From Brasenia schreberi (taxonomy: Eukaryota; Streptophyta; Magnoliopsida; Nymphaeales; Cabombaceae): DNA of 64,000 nucleotides. The translations under genes and the position numbers were made by a program. Within the stretch, counting starts at the first letter, position 1, and each line of letters begins with the position of its first letter. The notes beneath the pieces are model-generated. The model had not been told where the DNA came from and did not search any database. It saw only the letters and a program-made list of their open reading frames with translations. The stretch is from assembly GCA_036023115.1 (NCBI GenBank), contig JAYKKT010000073.1, positions 10,266,001-10,330,000 of the forward strand, in the 5' to 3' direction. This document shows positions 46,231 through 57,373 of the stretch, piece after piece.

Positions 46231-48510
46231 TGTAAACACCTGAAATTTTCAAATATTTTCAAATATTTTCAAAAAGTCCTGAATTTCCAAAAACCAGTTT
46301 TAAACCTTTATGAACCTTTAAATTCAAAAACACCCCAGATTTTAAAGTTTAATATTCGGGGAAATACTTTAAGGTTTTAAATTCAAGTTAAAAAGCCTCT
46401 GAAGTTCGAAGCGGATAAGATCCGATCCAAGAAGTAGGGATCGAACACGGCTCTTCCAGATGGGTCGTGTCAAGGCGATTCGAATACATGACCGGGATAA
46501 AGCCTACCTTGTCAAGCGAATCATGTTCAAAATATGTGGAGCAAAGCGTCACCAAGAGCTCATCACATCAAGACCAACCAAGAGAATGTAACCGACCAAG
46601 AACATGAGGTAACAACTCGATGTAGCTCGAGGCATGATCATCAAGCTCAAGCCCAAATGAACGAGCCCAAACCAAATTGGATCAAGTCAAGAACTAAAGC
46701 CAAAGATCAAGACGTGCCAAGGGGAGAGCTGAATCAAACCAAGAAACGAATTCAAGTGGGTTGAGATTTGAAGAAAACGGCCCAAATATGTTACACATTG
46801 TAAAGTGGGCTAAGGCAAGCCGCATGCTCTAGGGCTGCACCAAATCATGTGCACCTAGACCTTCAAACAAGGCTGATCCGGTTGCACCATAACCAGCCCA
46901 CAAGGGCTGGCCTATGTCGACTTAAGGAAGACCATAAGGAGCTGGTTTGGAGCGGGTCAAACCCATAAAACACTTGCTCCAACCCGCCACACAAGAAAGC
47001 CCTAGAACCAGCCCCCCTTGGCCTATAAAAAGGCCAAGAGGGGGGCGGGTTCCATATCTTTTGGACATTGAAAAGAGTGGAGAGAGAAGCTCTAGACCTT
47101 GGGTGGTGTGTGCTAGACTAGGAGCAGGAATTTTCAGCAAAGAGGGACGTCTTCTAGTGTGGGAAGGAGAGGGAGCTAGGTGAGAACTTGGGGGAGTTGA
47201 GAAAGAAGGCAATCAAGAGGAAGGCCGGCTTCATCGTTGAAACCCGGTCCTTCATACTCCAAAACTCGTGTAAGACCTTTCCTACTCAATCTAAATTTCG
47301 TTTCTCTTCCATTCAATTCTTTAAATGGGGTTGTATTAATGGAGTTTCATCTCTCCCAAAGTTGTAATAATCTAGTTTTGCTGCAAGTTTAATTCCATGG
47401 ATGAAACACCATACACCCACATGCACGCTAAGTGTTTGCTTTAATGCTTCTTCCTTCCTATATATTATATACCCTCTATACTTCTAATTCCCTCTATGCA
47501 TAAGCTATAAAGTACTTTCCATTCATTTATATTCCAGCAAATTTGCTTTGAGGGTTGTTGCACTTCAAAGTCGTGTGGGTTTTGTATCACTATATTCATA
47601 AAACATAAAACTAGATTTTTGCATCTCTGTATATGTCTGTTTCTGTAATTTTAATTCTGTGACGCTTGCTCCGATTAGCTCAAAATTTGGCACACTTGTT
47701 CCACACACCTTTGGACACGCTGTATAAAATTGATAAGATTTTAGGGTGGCTCGGCCACATAATAAAAGTGGATTAAGAACGACTAAATTTCTGCACCACT
47801 GTCTGCACAATTAGATTTCCTGAAACAGAGGTTGAGTAAAAGTTCCATATCTCTGTCCACATGAGTCCAATTTAATTAATTTTTAATGTATTGGAAAGCT
47901 AACATCCACAGCTTTCCAGAAACATCGAAATTATCAGAATAGGAGTTCTAAGCAGAGAGATACAGACTCATCTTTGAGTTTCTATATTTCTAAAACAAAA
48001 CTGTTCCGAGTTAGTGAGTTGTCTGAGTCAATTATTTGTTTTCGATTTAATACTACTCCGAATGCAGATTTGAAAAAGACTACAGTCTCTCCATACTACC
48101 AGCTTCGTCTGGTAAAATTTGTAAAATTTTTAGAGGTTTGTGACACCTTTAAATCCCTTTTAGAAAACAGCTCTGAAAATAGAATTCTCTGTTTCCAGCA
48201 GCTTGTATATTCTGAGTATTGAATCAAAAGTGCACAAGTTCAACAATTCTTTCAAAAGCACTTGTTCATATGAAAGAGAGTTGTATTTGCTGTAAAATGA
48301 AATTCCTAAGCGCTGAACACTGACCCTTTAGCATCAGCTCAAGAAGGTTTGAGTGAAAAGATCCCGCTTGCACACAATCGCCTAGATGTCTTAATTTTTC
48401 AAACATTTACTAGTTTTGAACTAGCTGGCACGCTCACGCAAGCATAGGTGTGGAAAGTTTCATTTCAAGTTTGTCTCATAAACTTCGAAATGAAAATTTT
48501 CATGTCTACA
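46231..48510 (+). repeat. 3' LTR of the Tat-type element (2280 bp)
   Basis: Same termini as the 5' LTR. Extra sequence relative to it: an 11-bp AAATATTTTC-type duplication near the start, and about 135 bp at 47284-47415. Divergence from the 5' LTR is uneven along its length. Confidence 0.95.
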
Positions 48511-48552
48511 GTTTCTAATAACCTCATTATTATGTATACGGTCTTTAGCTCT
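48511..48552 (-). mobile_element. RTE LINE 3' fragment, right part
   Basis: Continues the RTE coding sequence interrupted at 36084. The first five bases, GTTTC, duplicate 36080-36084, the TSD of the gypsy insertion. The LINE is 5'-truncated here. Confidence 0.88.
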
Positions 48553-50240
48553 GGATCAATTTCTAGAGACCATGAACCATAACCGAACTAAGGGATTTCT
48601 CGGTTTGGTCAATTTTGATTACCGTCAGTTTCACAGGTGATTCGGTTCCAGTTCATATTGAACCGGTCATGTTCAGGCTACAGTGGTTGGTTGGTGCGTA
48701 TGCATATATCTCTTGGAAGGAGGGTGGTGGCCAATAGTGGAGAAGCCGAGGAAGGAGACAGGAAAACAAAAGATGCCAAGCAAAGGCAGCCTGGGTACAT
48801 AAGCCAAGCTGATGGCATTTACTATAGGCTTATAGAGATAGTAGAGATAAGTTACAAGTCATTTCCTTACTCTCATTTCCAAGCATTCTCGAAGATGAGG
48901 TTTAATATTCTGGAAGTGATCAAGGACTATTTCTTGCAATATAACTTTTTGGTTCATCATCTCAACAAAATTCCAACGTTGGAAAAATACCGGCTCATTC
49001 AACCACTGCCGGTGGAGTAGGGCGATTGGAACCGAAAGATCTTGCTGCAGATTTTGAGTCGCTAAATGAAGAGAGTAAACCAGATTCTATTTATCAAAAG
49101 GGCGAGTCCTAGAGAGAAGCCTTTTCACGTCCCAAGTTGATCTACCACTAGGGTTATCATGGGACATGTTGAGAAGTAGATCGGATGAAAATTACATATT
49201 CGATGTGGACTTCGATGTTGATATGTTCTATCCGAAAGAGGACTCAATCATGATTTAACTACGAGTTCTGCTCCAATTGAACATAAACAACAAGATTTTG
49301 TAGCAGATGATCTAGATTGGACAACCATATTATTTTTTATATCAACGCCAAATGGAGTTTTATGATTCAAGTTTCTTCTTTCCTTAGTTTCTTGCTTCTT
49401 CACACTCATGACCCTAAGGAATTCAAATGGAAATAGTTTGATTGGAGTATTGATCTTGGGTTTTTGAGGACGCATATAAATATTTCTTTTTGCACTAAAA
49501 TGGACAAGAATTGTTTTGGAACGAAATGTTTTGTATCTATATATAAGTATTTAGCTCTACTCGGATTAAGACCCAATCAAGTAAAGGTAGTTTGTATAGA
49601 GCGCAAGTTTAATATTTTGGACAACATTACCTAACAATTTGGAAGAATTGATAGAGATGTTGCGACTAAAGCCAGTCGAAAATGACTTAAATGGTGAAAC
49701 TCATCAGGCGCCATTCATAACAAGATGATTAACTCAAACTAAAAAGTATTTGTCATTAAGCAATTGTAAAACTAGAAATGTTACAGAGGCAGCTAAATGG
49801 AGCCACCGATAAATCGATAGATAAAAGGCTGCTGAGTAAGGCCTCAAAGGCAGATGTGGCTGGTTTGGAGCCGGTCAGGAGATTCGAACTGGAACCACAC
49901 CACTGCAGTAATTAGAACATTTTGTACCGACTCCAGAACCAGAACCAAAGATCCCCGGTTCGGTTACAGTTCATGGTATCCAAGAAACAAAGCTGACAGT
50001 TCTAAACTGCCGCTAACTAAGCTTTAAATATTTTTTTTCAACACCCATTATCACAAGTTGATTGGTAACTCAATGATAGGTTATTCCCTACCATTGCGGT
50101 TGCTGGAGAGTTCAACTCCCAACTTTTTTGTAATTCAAAACAATTCCAGGGCGGTTCTGCCGAAATGGTTCAGTTCCTAGAATGCAACCAGGAACCGGTG
50201 GTTTGGAACGCTGGTTCCGCGTATTGAACAATTTCTGTTT
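48553..50240 (+). mobile_element. Decayed hAT-like sequence carrying an unidentified coding remnant
   Basis: The edges are rich in GGAACCGG/GGTTCCAG words (48640-48670, 49870-49975, 50150-50220) of the kind found near hAT termini. Between them are protein-like segments in changing frames: 48823-49017 (SYKSFPYSHFQAFSKMRFNI, LEKYRLIQPLPVE), 49030-49110 (EPKDLAADFESLNEESKPDS) and 49135-49258 (DLPLGLSWDMLRSRSDEN, VDMFYPKEDSIMI). The source protein is not recognised. No TIR or TSD was found, so assignment to one element is inference. Confidence 0.35.
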
Positions 50241-51000
50241 AGAATAGACATAATAGTTCTTAATAATGCATTATACATATACAAGTAACAAATTTACAAG
50301 TACATCAAAACTATAAGAAAATAAAATCCACTATAATATTCATACTTAAAAAAGTTAAAAACCCTTTAAAACGATTTTGGTGACTTAAAATTTTCATATT
50401 GTTGGCCAAGCCGGAACCAACCCAGTATCAACCTAAACGAGTTTAATTTAGTTATCATATTCTCAAGCAGATCTGAGCAGCACTTCTATTAACCAACTGA
50501 ACTTGCTAATCCATATCACTCCTGTATATTCTAAATTAAAAGTTTGTCAATCATAGCTATACACTGACGAAATTAGCTAAGTTGGGATGGTTTAATAGGG
50601 TTCATAACTACTCTTCTTACTAGAGGACATTTACCTAGCTAATATTTAGATCAGGCTTTGCCCAAACTTTTCTGGTTCGCCCCAACATTACCGACTTGTC
50701 CAACAATTGCTGAGCAATTTTTGGATATCAAACGAACCTCTCGAGACGGTAATCTTAATGTAGCGGCATGATGAAATGATAAAATAAACATATCTGATAC
50801 TTGATATCACTTGAATCTGACTAGTAAGATTTGTGTCTAAACTAATTGAATACTAATCAGACCAACTTGGCCTTTTTAGTAATACACACTTGACACCTGA
50901 ATCCAATTAATGAATTTGGTAAAACCATATCCAAATCAAAGTCCATCCATTTCTTTCAGGTAGAATGTAGAGGCTGAAATTACTGAACTTGTGATCTTCA

Positions 51001-51050
51001 TCGTGTGAATCGACTCTATAGCCAAGTGAGCTATTTCTCTTTGTCCAAAA
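51001..51050 (-). repeat. Short interspersed repeat with tRNA-like boxes (copy 2 of 3)
   Basis: Same repeat as at 10239-10296: the minus strand has CAAAGAGAAATAGCTCACTT then ATAGAGTCGATTCACAC. Confidence 0.35.
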
Positions 51051-51214
51051 CTATCCATTTACATCTTCCAAAAGGTGAAAACCTTTGTTGGTGCTCCTCT
51101 CTTTGTCTTAATTTGATTTGATTTGAATTTTATATTTCGTCAAATTGAGATGCCATCTATATATATATATATATATGCTACTCTGTTGTTTAGAAGATAA
51201 TAGGTACCTACAAT

Positions 51215-51558
51215 TAGACATGGCAGGTTCTGAATTGGTCCCATGGTTTGAATCGGAATTGAACTGACCCTAAAACCTGCGGGTGGTTCTGGAACCATAA
51301 CCCGGAACTTTCCGGTTCAATTACGGTTCATAGGTTTGAGTAACTAATCCAAAACTGGAACCAGAATCGGGAGTTCCAAACTACCTTTCATTTTAAAAAT
51401 ATATTCTCCAATCCTAACTTATCACAAATACCTCCTTGGAACCGATGTATGGAGTTCGACTCTCATACGAGCACCTTCATTGTTTCTATTGTTTTCCTGT
51501 GCGATTTCGGTTATGATTCTAGGTTTAGAACCATGAGCTCGATAATTGGACATGTCTA
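51215..51558. mobile_element. 344-bp non-autonomous hAT element (MITE) with 8-bp TSD
   Basis: TSD CCTACAAT (51207-51214) and CCTATAAT (51559-51566) match at 7 of 8. Inverted termini begin TAGACATGGC on the left and TAGACATGTC on the right (complement). The interior is rich in GGAACC/GGTTC words, with no coding capacity. The 8-bp TSD is diagnostic of the hAT superfamily. Confidence 0.85.
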
Positions 51559-51899
51559 CCTATAATGTAAAAGGAGACTAATGGTTTGAAAGATGACAGA
51601 TATTCTACAATGTAAAATATTGGGCATCTCATAAATAAAGAGTTGACCTCATTCATACCAACTCATTGCTTTTGGATGATATGGGTGTTAATTTTTTAAA
51701 ACTCTTTAAAAGTTTTAAATTACATTCATGACACTCAAAAGTAAGTGCACGGGTAAGATGTGAGCACGATCTTATTTTTCGAAGTGATTTGTTATTTGAT
51801 CTTACAATATCCATCATGCCTAGAGATGACAATATGGGTCCGGCCTTGCTAGGCCACATTTTATATTAGCCTCTAAAGTGCTGGACCGGCTCGATTGGC

Positions 51900-52091
51900 C
51901 CACATATATATATATATATATACATTCATATTTATATAAATATATAGTTTTTCCCATTTCATATATAATTTTTTATTACATATATGTATAGTATATATGA
52001 CTCATATACATAAATATATATAAAGTTATTCGATTATATGTATATATATAGTTTTTTCAGTTATATGTGTATAGGTATAGTTTTTTATTAC

Positions 52092-52150
<59 letters not shown>

Positions 52151-52272
52151 TTATATATATTCACATATATATATATGTATCATATATATAATATATAGTC
52201 TTTTTAATTACATGCATATATATATATATATGTTTTTTTATTATATGTATATATCATGTGTACATATATATA
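51900..52272. repeat. TA microsatellite and TA-rich minisatellite
   Basis: Pure TA runs at 51903-51922 and 52095-52147, interspersed with a degenerate unit TATATATAG, then TTTTTT, then ATTACATAT. A related unit reappears at 56910-56940. RTE elements have inserted in this tract. Confidence 0.9.
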
Positions 52273-52475
52273 ACTCCGCTCATGTAAGGGATCACCCTTG
52301 CATTGCCGGTCCCAAGCCAAGATAAAGGAAGAGGGTTGTGTTAGGCTTCCGCCAGCCAGTGTAAAACTTTATCAAATTTTATAACATGGATTACAAAAAT
52401 TATGAGCACTGTTTTGAGACGTCCCCGCCTAGCGATGTTTTACAGAGCCTGAATGCAATCATAAGTAAGCAAGGG

Positions 52476-52655
52476 CCACTACATTTTCACCCGAATGTAG
52501 TGAATCAATTGCAGAGAGGGTTCCCACATCACGGATGGGTGTGGGTAAAGAAGTTAGTCCCACTACATTGCCGCCCGAATGTAGTGAAAATTTTTCAGAG
52601 AGGGTCTCCGCATTTTTATTATGGACGGATACGGGGGGATAAGGAAGCTAGTCTT
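52476..52655 (+). repeat. Tandem 84-bp repeat with 9-bp inverted repeats in the RTE 5' region
   Basis: Units begin at 52476 and 52560 with CACTACATT..GAATGTAGTG, in which CACTACATT and AATGTAGTG are exact inverted copies separated by about 8 bp. GCAGAGAGGG/TTCAGAGAGGG follows. The minus-strand RTE (about 56600-56735) has the same two units, so they belong to the family. Confidence 0.8.
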
Positions 52656-52659
52656 AGAT

Positions 52660-53655
52660 AATAAGATTCGTATTGGTTCTTGGAATATCAAAACATTATC
52701 CGGTAAGCTAATGGAGGTGGTAGATACTATGATTCGGACAAAGATTCATATTCTATGTTTATAAGAGACAAAATTGGTTGGAGAAAAAGTAAAGGAGATA
52801 GATGATACAAGTTTTAAATTATGGTACTCAAGTAAAGAAAAGGCTCGAAACGGAGTTGGTATTATCATAAATAAAGATTTTAAGGAGAGTGTAGTAGACA
52901 TACAACGATATGGTGACCATATCATGACGTTGAAATTAGTGTTAGGAGTAGAGGTTTTGAATATTGTTTGTGCTTATGCACCCTAAATATGACTAGAAGA
53001 TAGTATAAAGACAACTTTTTGGGAAGAGTTAGATAAGGTGTTTCAAAAGATTCCACAAAAGGAGATGATTTGTTTAGGAGGAGATTTAAATGGACATGTC
53101 GGTAAAGAGGCATTAGGATATCAAGGGATTCATGGAAACTTTGGTTTTGGGGATATAAACGAGGAAGGTAGGGAGATTTTACATTTTGCTATGGCATTTG
53201 ATCTCTTTGCAGTCAATACAATCTTCAAAAAACGAGATGAACATTTAATTACTTATAAGAGTGGCTTATCACAAACACAAATTGATTACTTTATTTATAG
53301 AAAAAAAAATAGAGCGTGTTGTAAAGATTGCAAGGTAATTCAAGGAGAAAGCTTAACTACCCAACATCAACTTTTAGTTATGAATTTACAAATAAAAAAA
53401 TGGACAAAGAAGAAAAGAGTGCATCGAGTTATTCGGACTAAATGGTGGAACCTCAAAAGCGAGAAAGAAAATATACTTAAATAGAAAGTCCTTCAAGGAG
53501 ATGTTTGGAATTATATTGGTACACCCTGTGATATGTGGAACAATATGGCTATACATATTAGGAAAGTGGTGAAAGATGTGTTAGGGGTATTTAAGGAAGG
53601 TGTACTGACACAAAAAGAAGCTTGGTGGTGGAGTGAAGTAGTACAAAATACAATT
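52660..53655 (+). pseudogene. RTE endonuclease region
   Basis: APE-type endonuclease motifs: [16 protein letters not shown] (52660-52707), IHILCL*ETK where the catalytic Glu directly follows a stop (about 52746-52770), [36 protein letters not shown] (53062-53118), and LSQTQIDYFIYRKK (53266-53307). The terminal SDH-type His is represented by TTQHQLLVMN (53356-53388). Four stop codons interrupt otherwise well-kept sequence. Confidence 0.88.
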
Positions 53656-53659
53656 TAAG

Positions 53660-55490
53660 GCAAAAAGGGCTTGTTACAAATTACATTATGCTAAGAAAAC
53701 TAGTGAAACTTTAAAGGCTTATAAGAAAGCAAAGAATGAAGCGAAAAAGGCCGTGAGTGAAGCAAAAACTAAATTTTGGGAGGACTTATATAAAAAACTC
53801 AACTCAAAAGAGGGTGAAAGAGATATTTTTAAGATAGCTAGGGCTAGAGATAAGAAAACTAAAGATCTTAATTATATTAGATGGATAATAAAAGACGAGG
53901 ATGAAAAAATTCTAGTGGCAAATGATGATATAAGAAATAGATGAAAAAACTATTTTTATAATCTTTTTAATGAAAATAAAAATGTTAGTATTAGCTTAGG
54001 AGAATTAGCCAAATCAGAAAAGTATATAAACCATAATTTTTATCGACGTATTCAAAAGAATGAAGTCAAAGAGGCTCTTAAATATACGAAGGGTGGTAAA
54101 TCGATAGGACCAGATAATATTCCTATAGAAGTTTGGAAAATACTAGGAAAAATAGGAATCACTTGGCTCACAAGACTATTTAATGAAATATGAAAAAACC
54201 AAATGAGGAATGGAGAGCAAGTACACTTATACCCATATATAAGAACAAGGGAGACATTTAAAATTGTGCGAATTATCGACGTATCAAGTTAGTGAGCCAT
54301 ACTATGAAATTATGGGAAAGAATTATTGAACGTAGGTTAAGACAAGTATCAAGTACAATAGAGAACCAATTTGGATTCATGCCAGACATATCTACTATTG
54401 AAGTGATTCACCTTTTGAGACGTCTTATGAAACATTTTAGAGCAAAAAAGAAAGATCTTCACATGATATTTATTGATTTAGAAAAAACTTATGATAGAGT
54501 ATCTAGGGAGGTTCTTTGGAGAACTTTGAAAAAAAAGAGGTATCCCATTGACATATATTAACCTTATAAGAGACATGTATGATGGTGCAAAAACATATGT
54601 GAGGACTCATGAAGGAACGACAGACTTCTTTGAAGTTAATATTGGGTTACATCAAGGATCAACTTTAAGTACATACTTATTTATAATGGTTATGGATGAG
54701 TTAACAAAACATATTCAAGATGAAGTACCTTGGTGTATGTTATTTGCAGATCACATTGTATTAGTGGAGGAGTCTAAGGAAAAAGTTAATAGAAAATTGG
54801 AACTATGGAGAGAAACATAAGCAAAGGCATCCCACTTAGTAGAACAAAGACAGAATATATGGAATGTAAGTTTGATCATTTGGTTACCTCATAGGACATA
54901 GAAATTAAAATTGGCACACATTGCATCCTCCAAAAAGAAAGTTTTAAATACCTAGGGTCAATTTTTCAGAGTGATGGAAGAATTGATGGTGATGTTACGC
55001 ATAGAATTAAGGCTGGTTGGTTAAGATGAAGAGGAGCATTAGGTATTCTTTGTGATAAGAAGATACCATGAAAGTTAAAAGGTAAATATTATAGAGCAGC
55101 AATTAGGCCTTCCATGTTTTATGGTTCTGAGTGTTGGGCAGTTAATCATCAACATGTACAAAAGATGTATGTGATAGAAATGAAGATGTTGAGATGGATG
55201 AGTGGTCATACAAGAAAAGACCGTATACATAATGAGGCTATTGAAAAAAAATTAGGAGTGACACCAATAGAGATAAAATGAGAGAATATCGTTTAAGATA
55301 GTTTAGACATATAGAAAGAAGATAAAAAAAGAACTTATAAGAAGTATGAAAAACTAAATTTAGAAAGTATTAAAAGAGGTAGAGGATGACCACAAAAGTG
55401 TTGGAAAGAAACAATAAAGAATGATCTAGCTTGTTGTGAGTTAACTGCTAACATGACACTCAATAAGGATATGTGGAAACAAAAAATCCA
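53660..55490 (+). pseudogene. RTE reverse transcriptase and C-terminal region
   Basis: Seen: IRWIIKDEDEKILV (53878-53919); a region GGKSIGPDNIPIEVWK (about 54090-54137); [20 protein letters not shown] and [20 protein letters not shown] (54391-54528); IGLHQGSTLSTYLFIMVMDEL (54641-54702); and CMLFADHIVLVEESKEK (54734-54784), where the catalytic FADD is changed to FADH. The C-terminal YGSECWAVNHQHVQKM follows. Several stops and frameshifts. Confidence 0.88.
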
Positions 55491-55579
55491 TGTAGCCGAC
55501 CCCGTCTAGTATGGGAAAAGGCTTATTTGTTGTTGTATCATGTGTACATATATATATAGTATATATATATATTAATTTT

Positions 55580-56893
55580 AATGGTATATTCTTATCACAA
55601 AGAATACCTGATGTTCCTCTCCATTTTAACCAACCAGCATTAATTCTGTGTGTAACATCTCCATTAATTCTTCCATTAATTAAGAGGGTGCGCCAACATA
55701 ATTCCAAACATCTCCTTAAAGGACTTTCTGTTTAAATATATCTTCTTTCTCGCTTTTGAGGTTCCACCATTTAGTTCGAATAGCTCGTTGCACTCTTTTC
55801 TTCTTTGTCCATTTTTTTATTTGTAAATTCATAACTAGAAGTCGATGTTGGGTGGTTAAGCTTTCTCCTGGAATTACCTTACAATCTTTACAACACGCTC
55901 TATCTTTTTTCCTACAAATAAAGTAATCAATTGGTGTTTGTGATAAGCCACTCTTATAAGTAATTAAATGTACATCTCGTTTTTTGAAGATTATATTGAC
56001 TATAAAGAGATCAAATGCCATAGCAAAATTTAAAATCTCCCTACCTTCCTCGTTTATATCCCCAAAACCAAAGTTTCCATGAATCCTTTGATATCCTAAT
56101 GCCTCTTTACTGACATGTCCATTTAAATCTCCTCCTAAACAAATCATCTCCCTTTGTGGAATCTTTTGAAGCACCTTATCTAACTCTTTCCAAATAGCTG
56201 TCTTTATACTATCTTCTAGTCTTATTTGGAGTGCGTAAGCACAAACTATATTCAAAACCTCTGCTCCTAACACTAATTTCAACGTCATGATACGGTCACC
56301 ATATCGTTGTATGTCTACTACACTCTCCTTAAAATCTTTATTTATGATAATACCAACTCCGTTTCGAGCCTTTTCTTTACCTGAGTACCATAATTTAAAA
56401 CCTGTATCCTCTGTCTCCTTTGCTTTTTCTCCAACCCATTTTGTCTCTTGTAAACATAGAATATGAATCTTTCTTCGAATCATAGTATCTATCACCTCCA
56501 TTAGCTTACCCGATAATGTTCCAATATTCCAAGAACCAATACGAATCTTATTATCTAGGACTAGCTTTCTTACCTCCCGCATCCGTCTATAATCAAAATG
56601 CGAAGACCCTCTCTGAAAATTTTTCACTACATTCGAGCGGTAATGTAGTGGGACTAACTTCTTTACCCACACCCGTCCATGATGTAGGAACCCTCTCTGC
56701 AATTGATTTACTACATTCGAGTAAAAATATAGTGGCCCTTAGTTACTTCTTATTGCATTTGGGCTCTGCAGCACGTCCCTATGTGGGGACGTCTCAAAGC
56801 AATGCTCATAATTTTTGTAATATATGTTATAAAAATCTGACGAAGTTTTACGCTGACTGTCGAAAGCCTAACACAACCCTCCTCCTTTATAGG
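55580..56893 (-). mobile_element. RTE LINE with large internal deletion, head-to-tail opposite its neighbour
   Basis: On the minus strand the 5' region with two tandem units and a long endonuclease frame runs to KVLQ at 55716. At about 55680 it jumps to C-terminal sequence ([27 protein letters not shown]), removing the reverse transcriptase. The 3' end is lost in TA repeats near 55580. The 5' end begins about 20 bp inside the canonical 5' terminus. Confidence 0.9.
55716..56702 (-). CDS. RTE endonuclease, open over 328 codons
   Basis: Uninterrupted APE-type endonuclease: [32 protein letters not shown] with the catalytic Glu intact, [60 protein letters not shown]. It ends at a stop just before the deletion. 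Compared with the plus copy at 52660-53655, the residues replaced there by stops are preserved here. It lacks RT, so it is not autonomous. Confidence 0.88.
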   Translation of the reverse strand: MQRGFLHHGRVWVKKLVPLHYRSNVVKNFQRGSSHFDYRRMREVRKLVLDNKIRIGSWNIGTLSGKLMEVIDTMIRRKIHILCLQETKWVGEKAKETEDTGFKLWYSGKEKARNGVGIIINKDFKESVVDIQRYGDRIMTLKLVLGAEVLNIVCAYALQIRLEDSIKTAIWKELDKVLQKIPQREMICLGGDLNGHVSKEALGYQRIHGNFGFGDINEEGREILNFAMAFDLFIVNIIFKKRDVHLITYKSGLSQTPIDYFICRKKDRACCKDCKVIPGESLTTQHRLLVMNLQIKKWTKKKRVQRAIRTKWWNLKSEKEDIFKQKVL

Positions 56894-57082
56894 TTTTTAT
56901 TAGATGTATGCGTATATATAGTTTTTTATTACATGTGTATATGACTATTAAGCTTAAAATATTGTGATTGAATTTGGATCAAGTAGATTTGAATCCGGTT
57001 TTATAGATTTGATCTAAAATCTAACGGACCTGTGGCCTTGTGGACCGCAAGGGATGATCACGAGTATCCACGTAAGCAGGTT

Positions 57083-57092
57083 TATATATATA
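57083..57092 (+). promoter_or_regulatory. Possible TATA box of the 57374 gene
   Basis: TTATATATATA lies about 285 bp upstream of the ATG, followed by GAGAGAATC. It would give a 5' leader of roughly 250 nt containing a short upstream ORF (57054-57341 frame). Inference from position only. Confidence 0.4.
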
Positions 57093-57373
57093 GAGAGAAT
57101 CTTCTTTGATCCGCATCTCAGAAAAGTGAAAGTCAAACTTGCGTATAGCTGTACCATCTACCAGGCGGAATGCTTAATGCCCAAGCGTCTTCGCGTCCCC
57201 ACCAATCAAACGCAACCGTCATCCCCACGTCTCTTTCCTCCATTACTGCCCATTAAAAACACTCACCGGAGAGTTCTTCATCAACCAAAGGGAAAGATCA
57301 AACCATCTCCACTCAGATCCCTATCACTCCTGAAAGGGTAGACAAGCAACAAGACCACCGAAAGATCAAAGCA

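Larger units (their letters stand above)
36085..48510 (+). mobile_element. Tat-type Ty3/gypsy LTR retrotransposon, 12.4 kb
   Basis: LTRs are 36085-38224 and 46231-48510, with TSD GTTTC at 36080-36084 and 48511-48515. A polypurine tract AAAGAGGGG directly precedes the 3' LTR. Internal order is gag, protease, G-patch-like segment, repeat-bearing spacer ORF, reverse transcriptase, RNase H, a second RNase H-like domain, integrase. The second RNase H domain before integrase, long LTRs and large size are features of the plant Tat lineage. Several frameshifts and stops are present, but long stretches stay open, so decay is moderate. The primer-binding site after the 5' LTR (TGGCATGCCCGG at 38229) does not match a tRNA I can name. 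Confidence 0.95.
52273..55535 (+). mobile_element. Full-length RTE-type LINE, 3.26 kb, with about 21-bp TSD
   Basis: The target duplication (TATCATGTGTACATA, then TATATA) is at 52252-52272 and 55536-55556. The 5' region holds an 84-bp tandem repeat, followed by an apurinic-type endonuclease and reverse transcriptase, and the RTE tail (GCCGACCCCGTCTAGTATGG, TTGTTGTTGT). Stops at about 52762, 52983, 53481, 53656 and 53941 and frame changes make it inactive. Length and layout fit RTE elements, which lack RNase H. Confidence 0.93.

Noticed and set aside
52038..52325. 95-codon ORF of Tyr/Ile repeats
   Set aside because: Translation of the TA microsatellite running into the LINE 5' end; not a gene.
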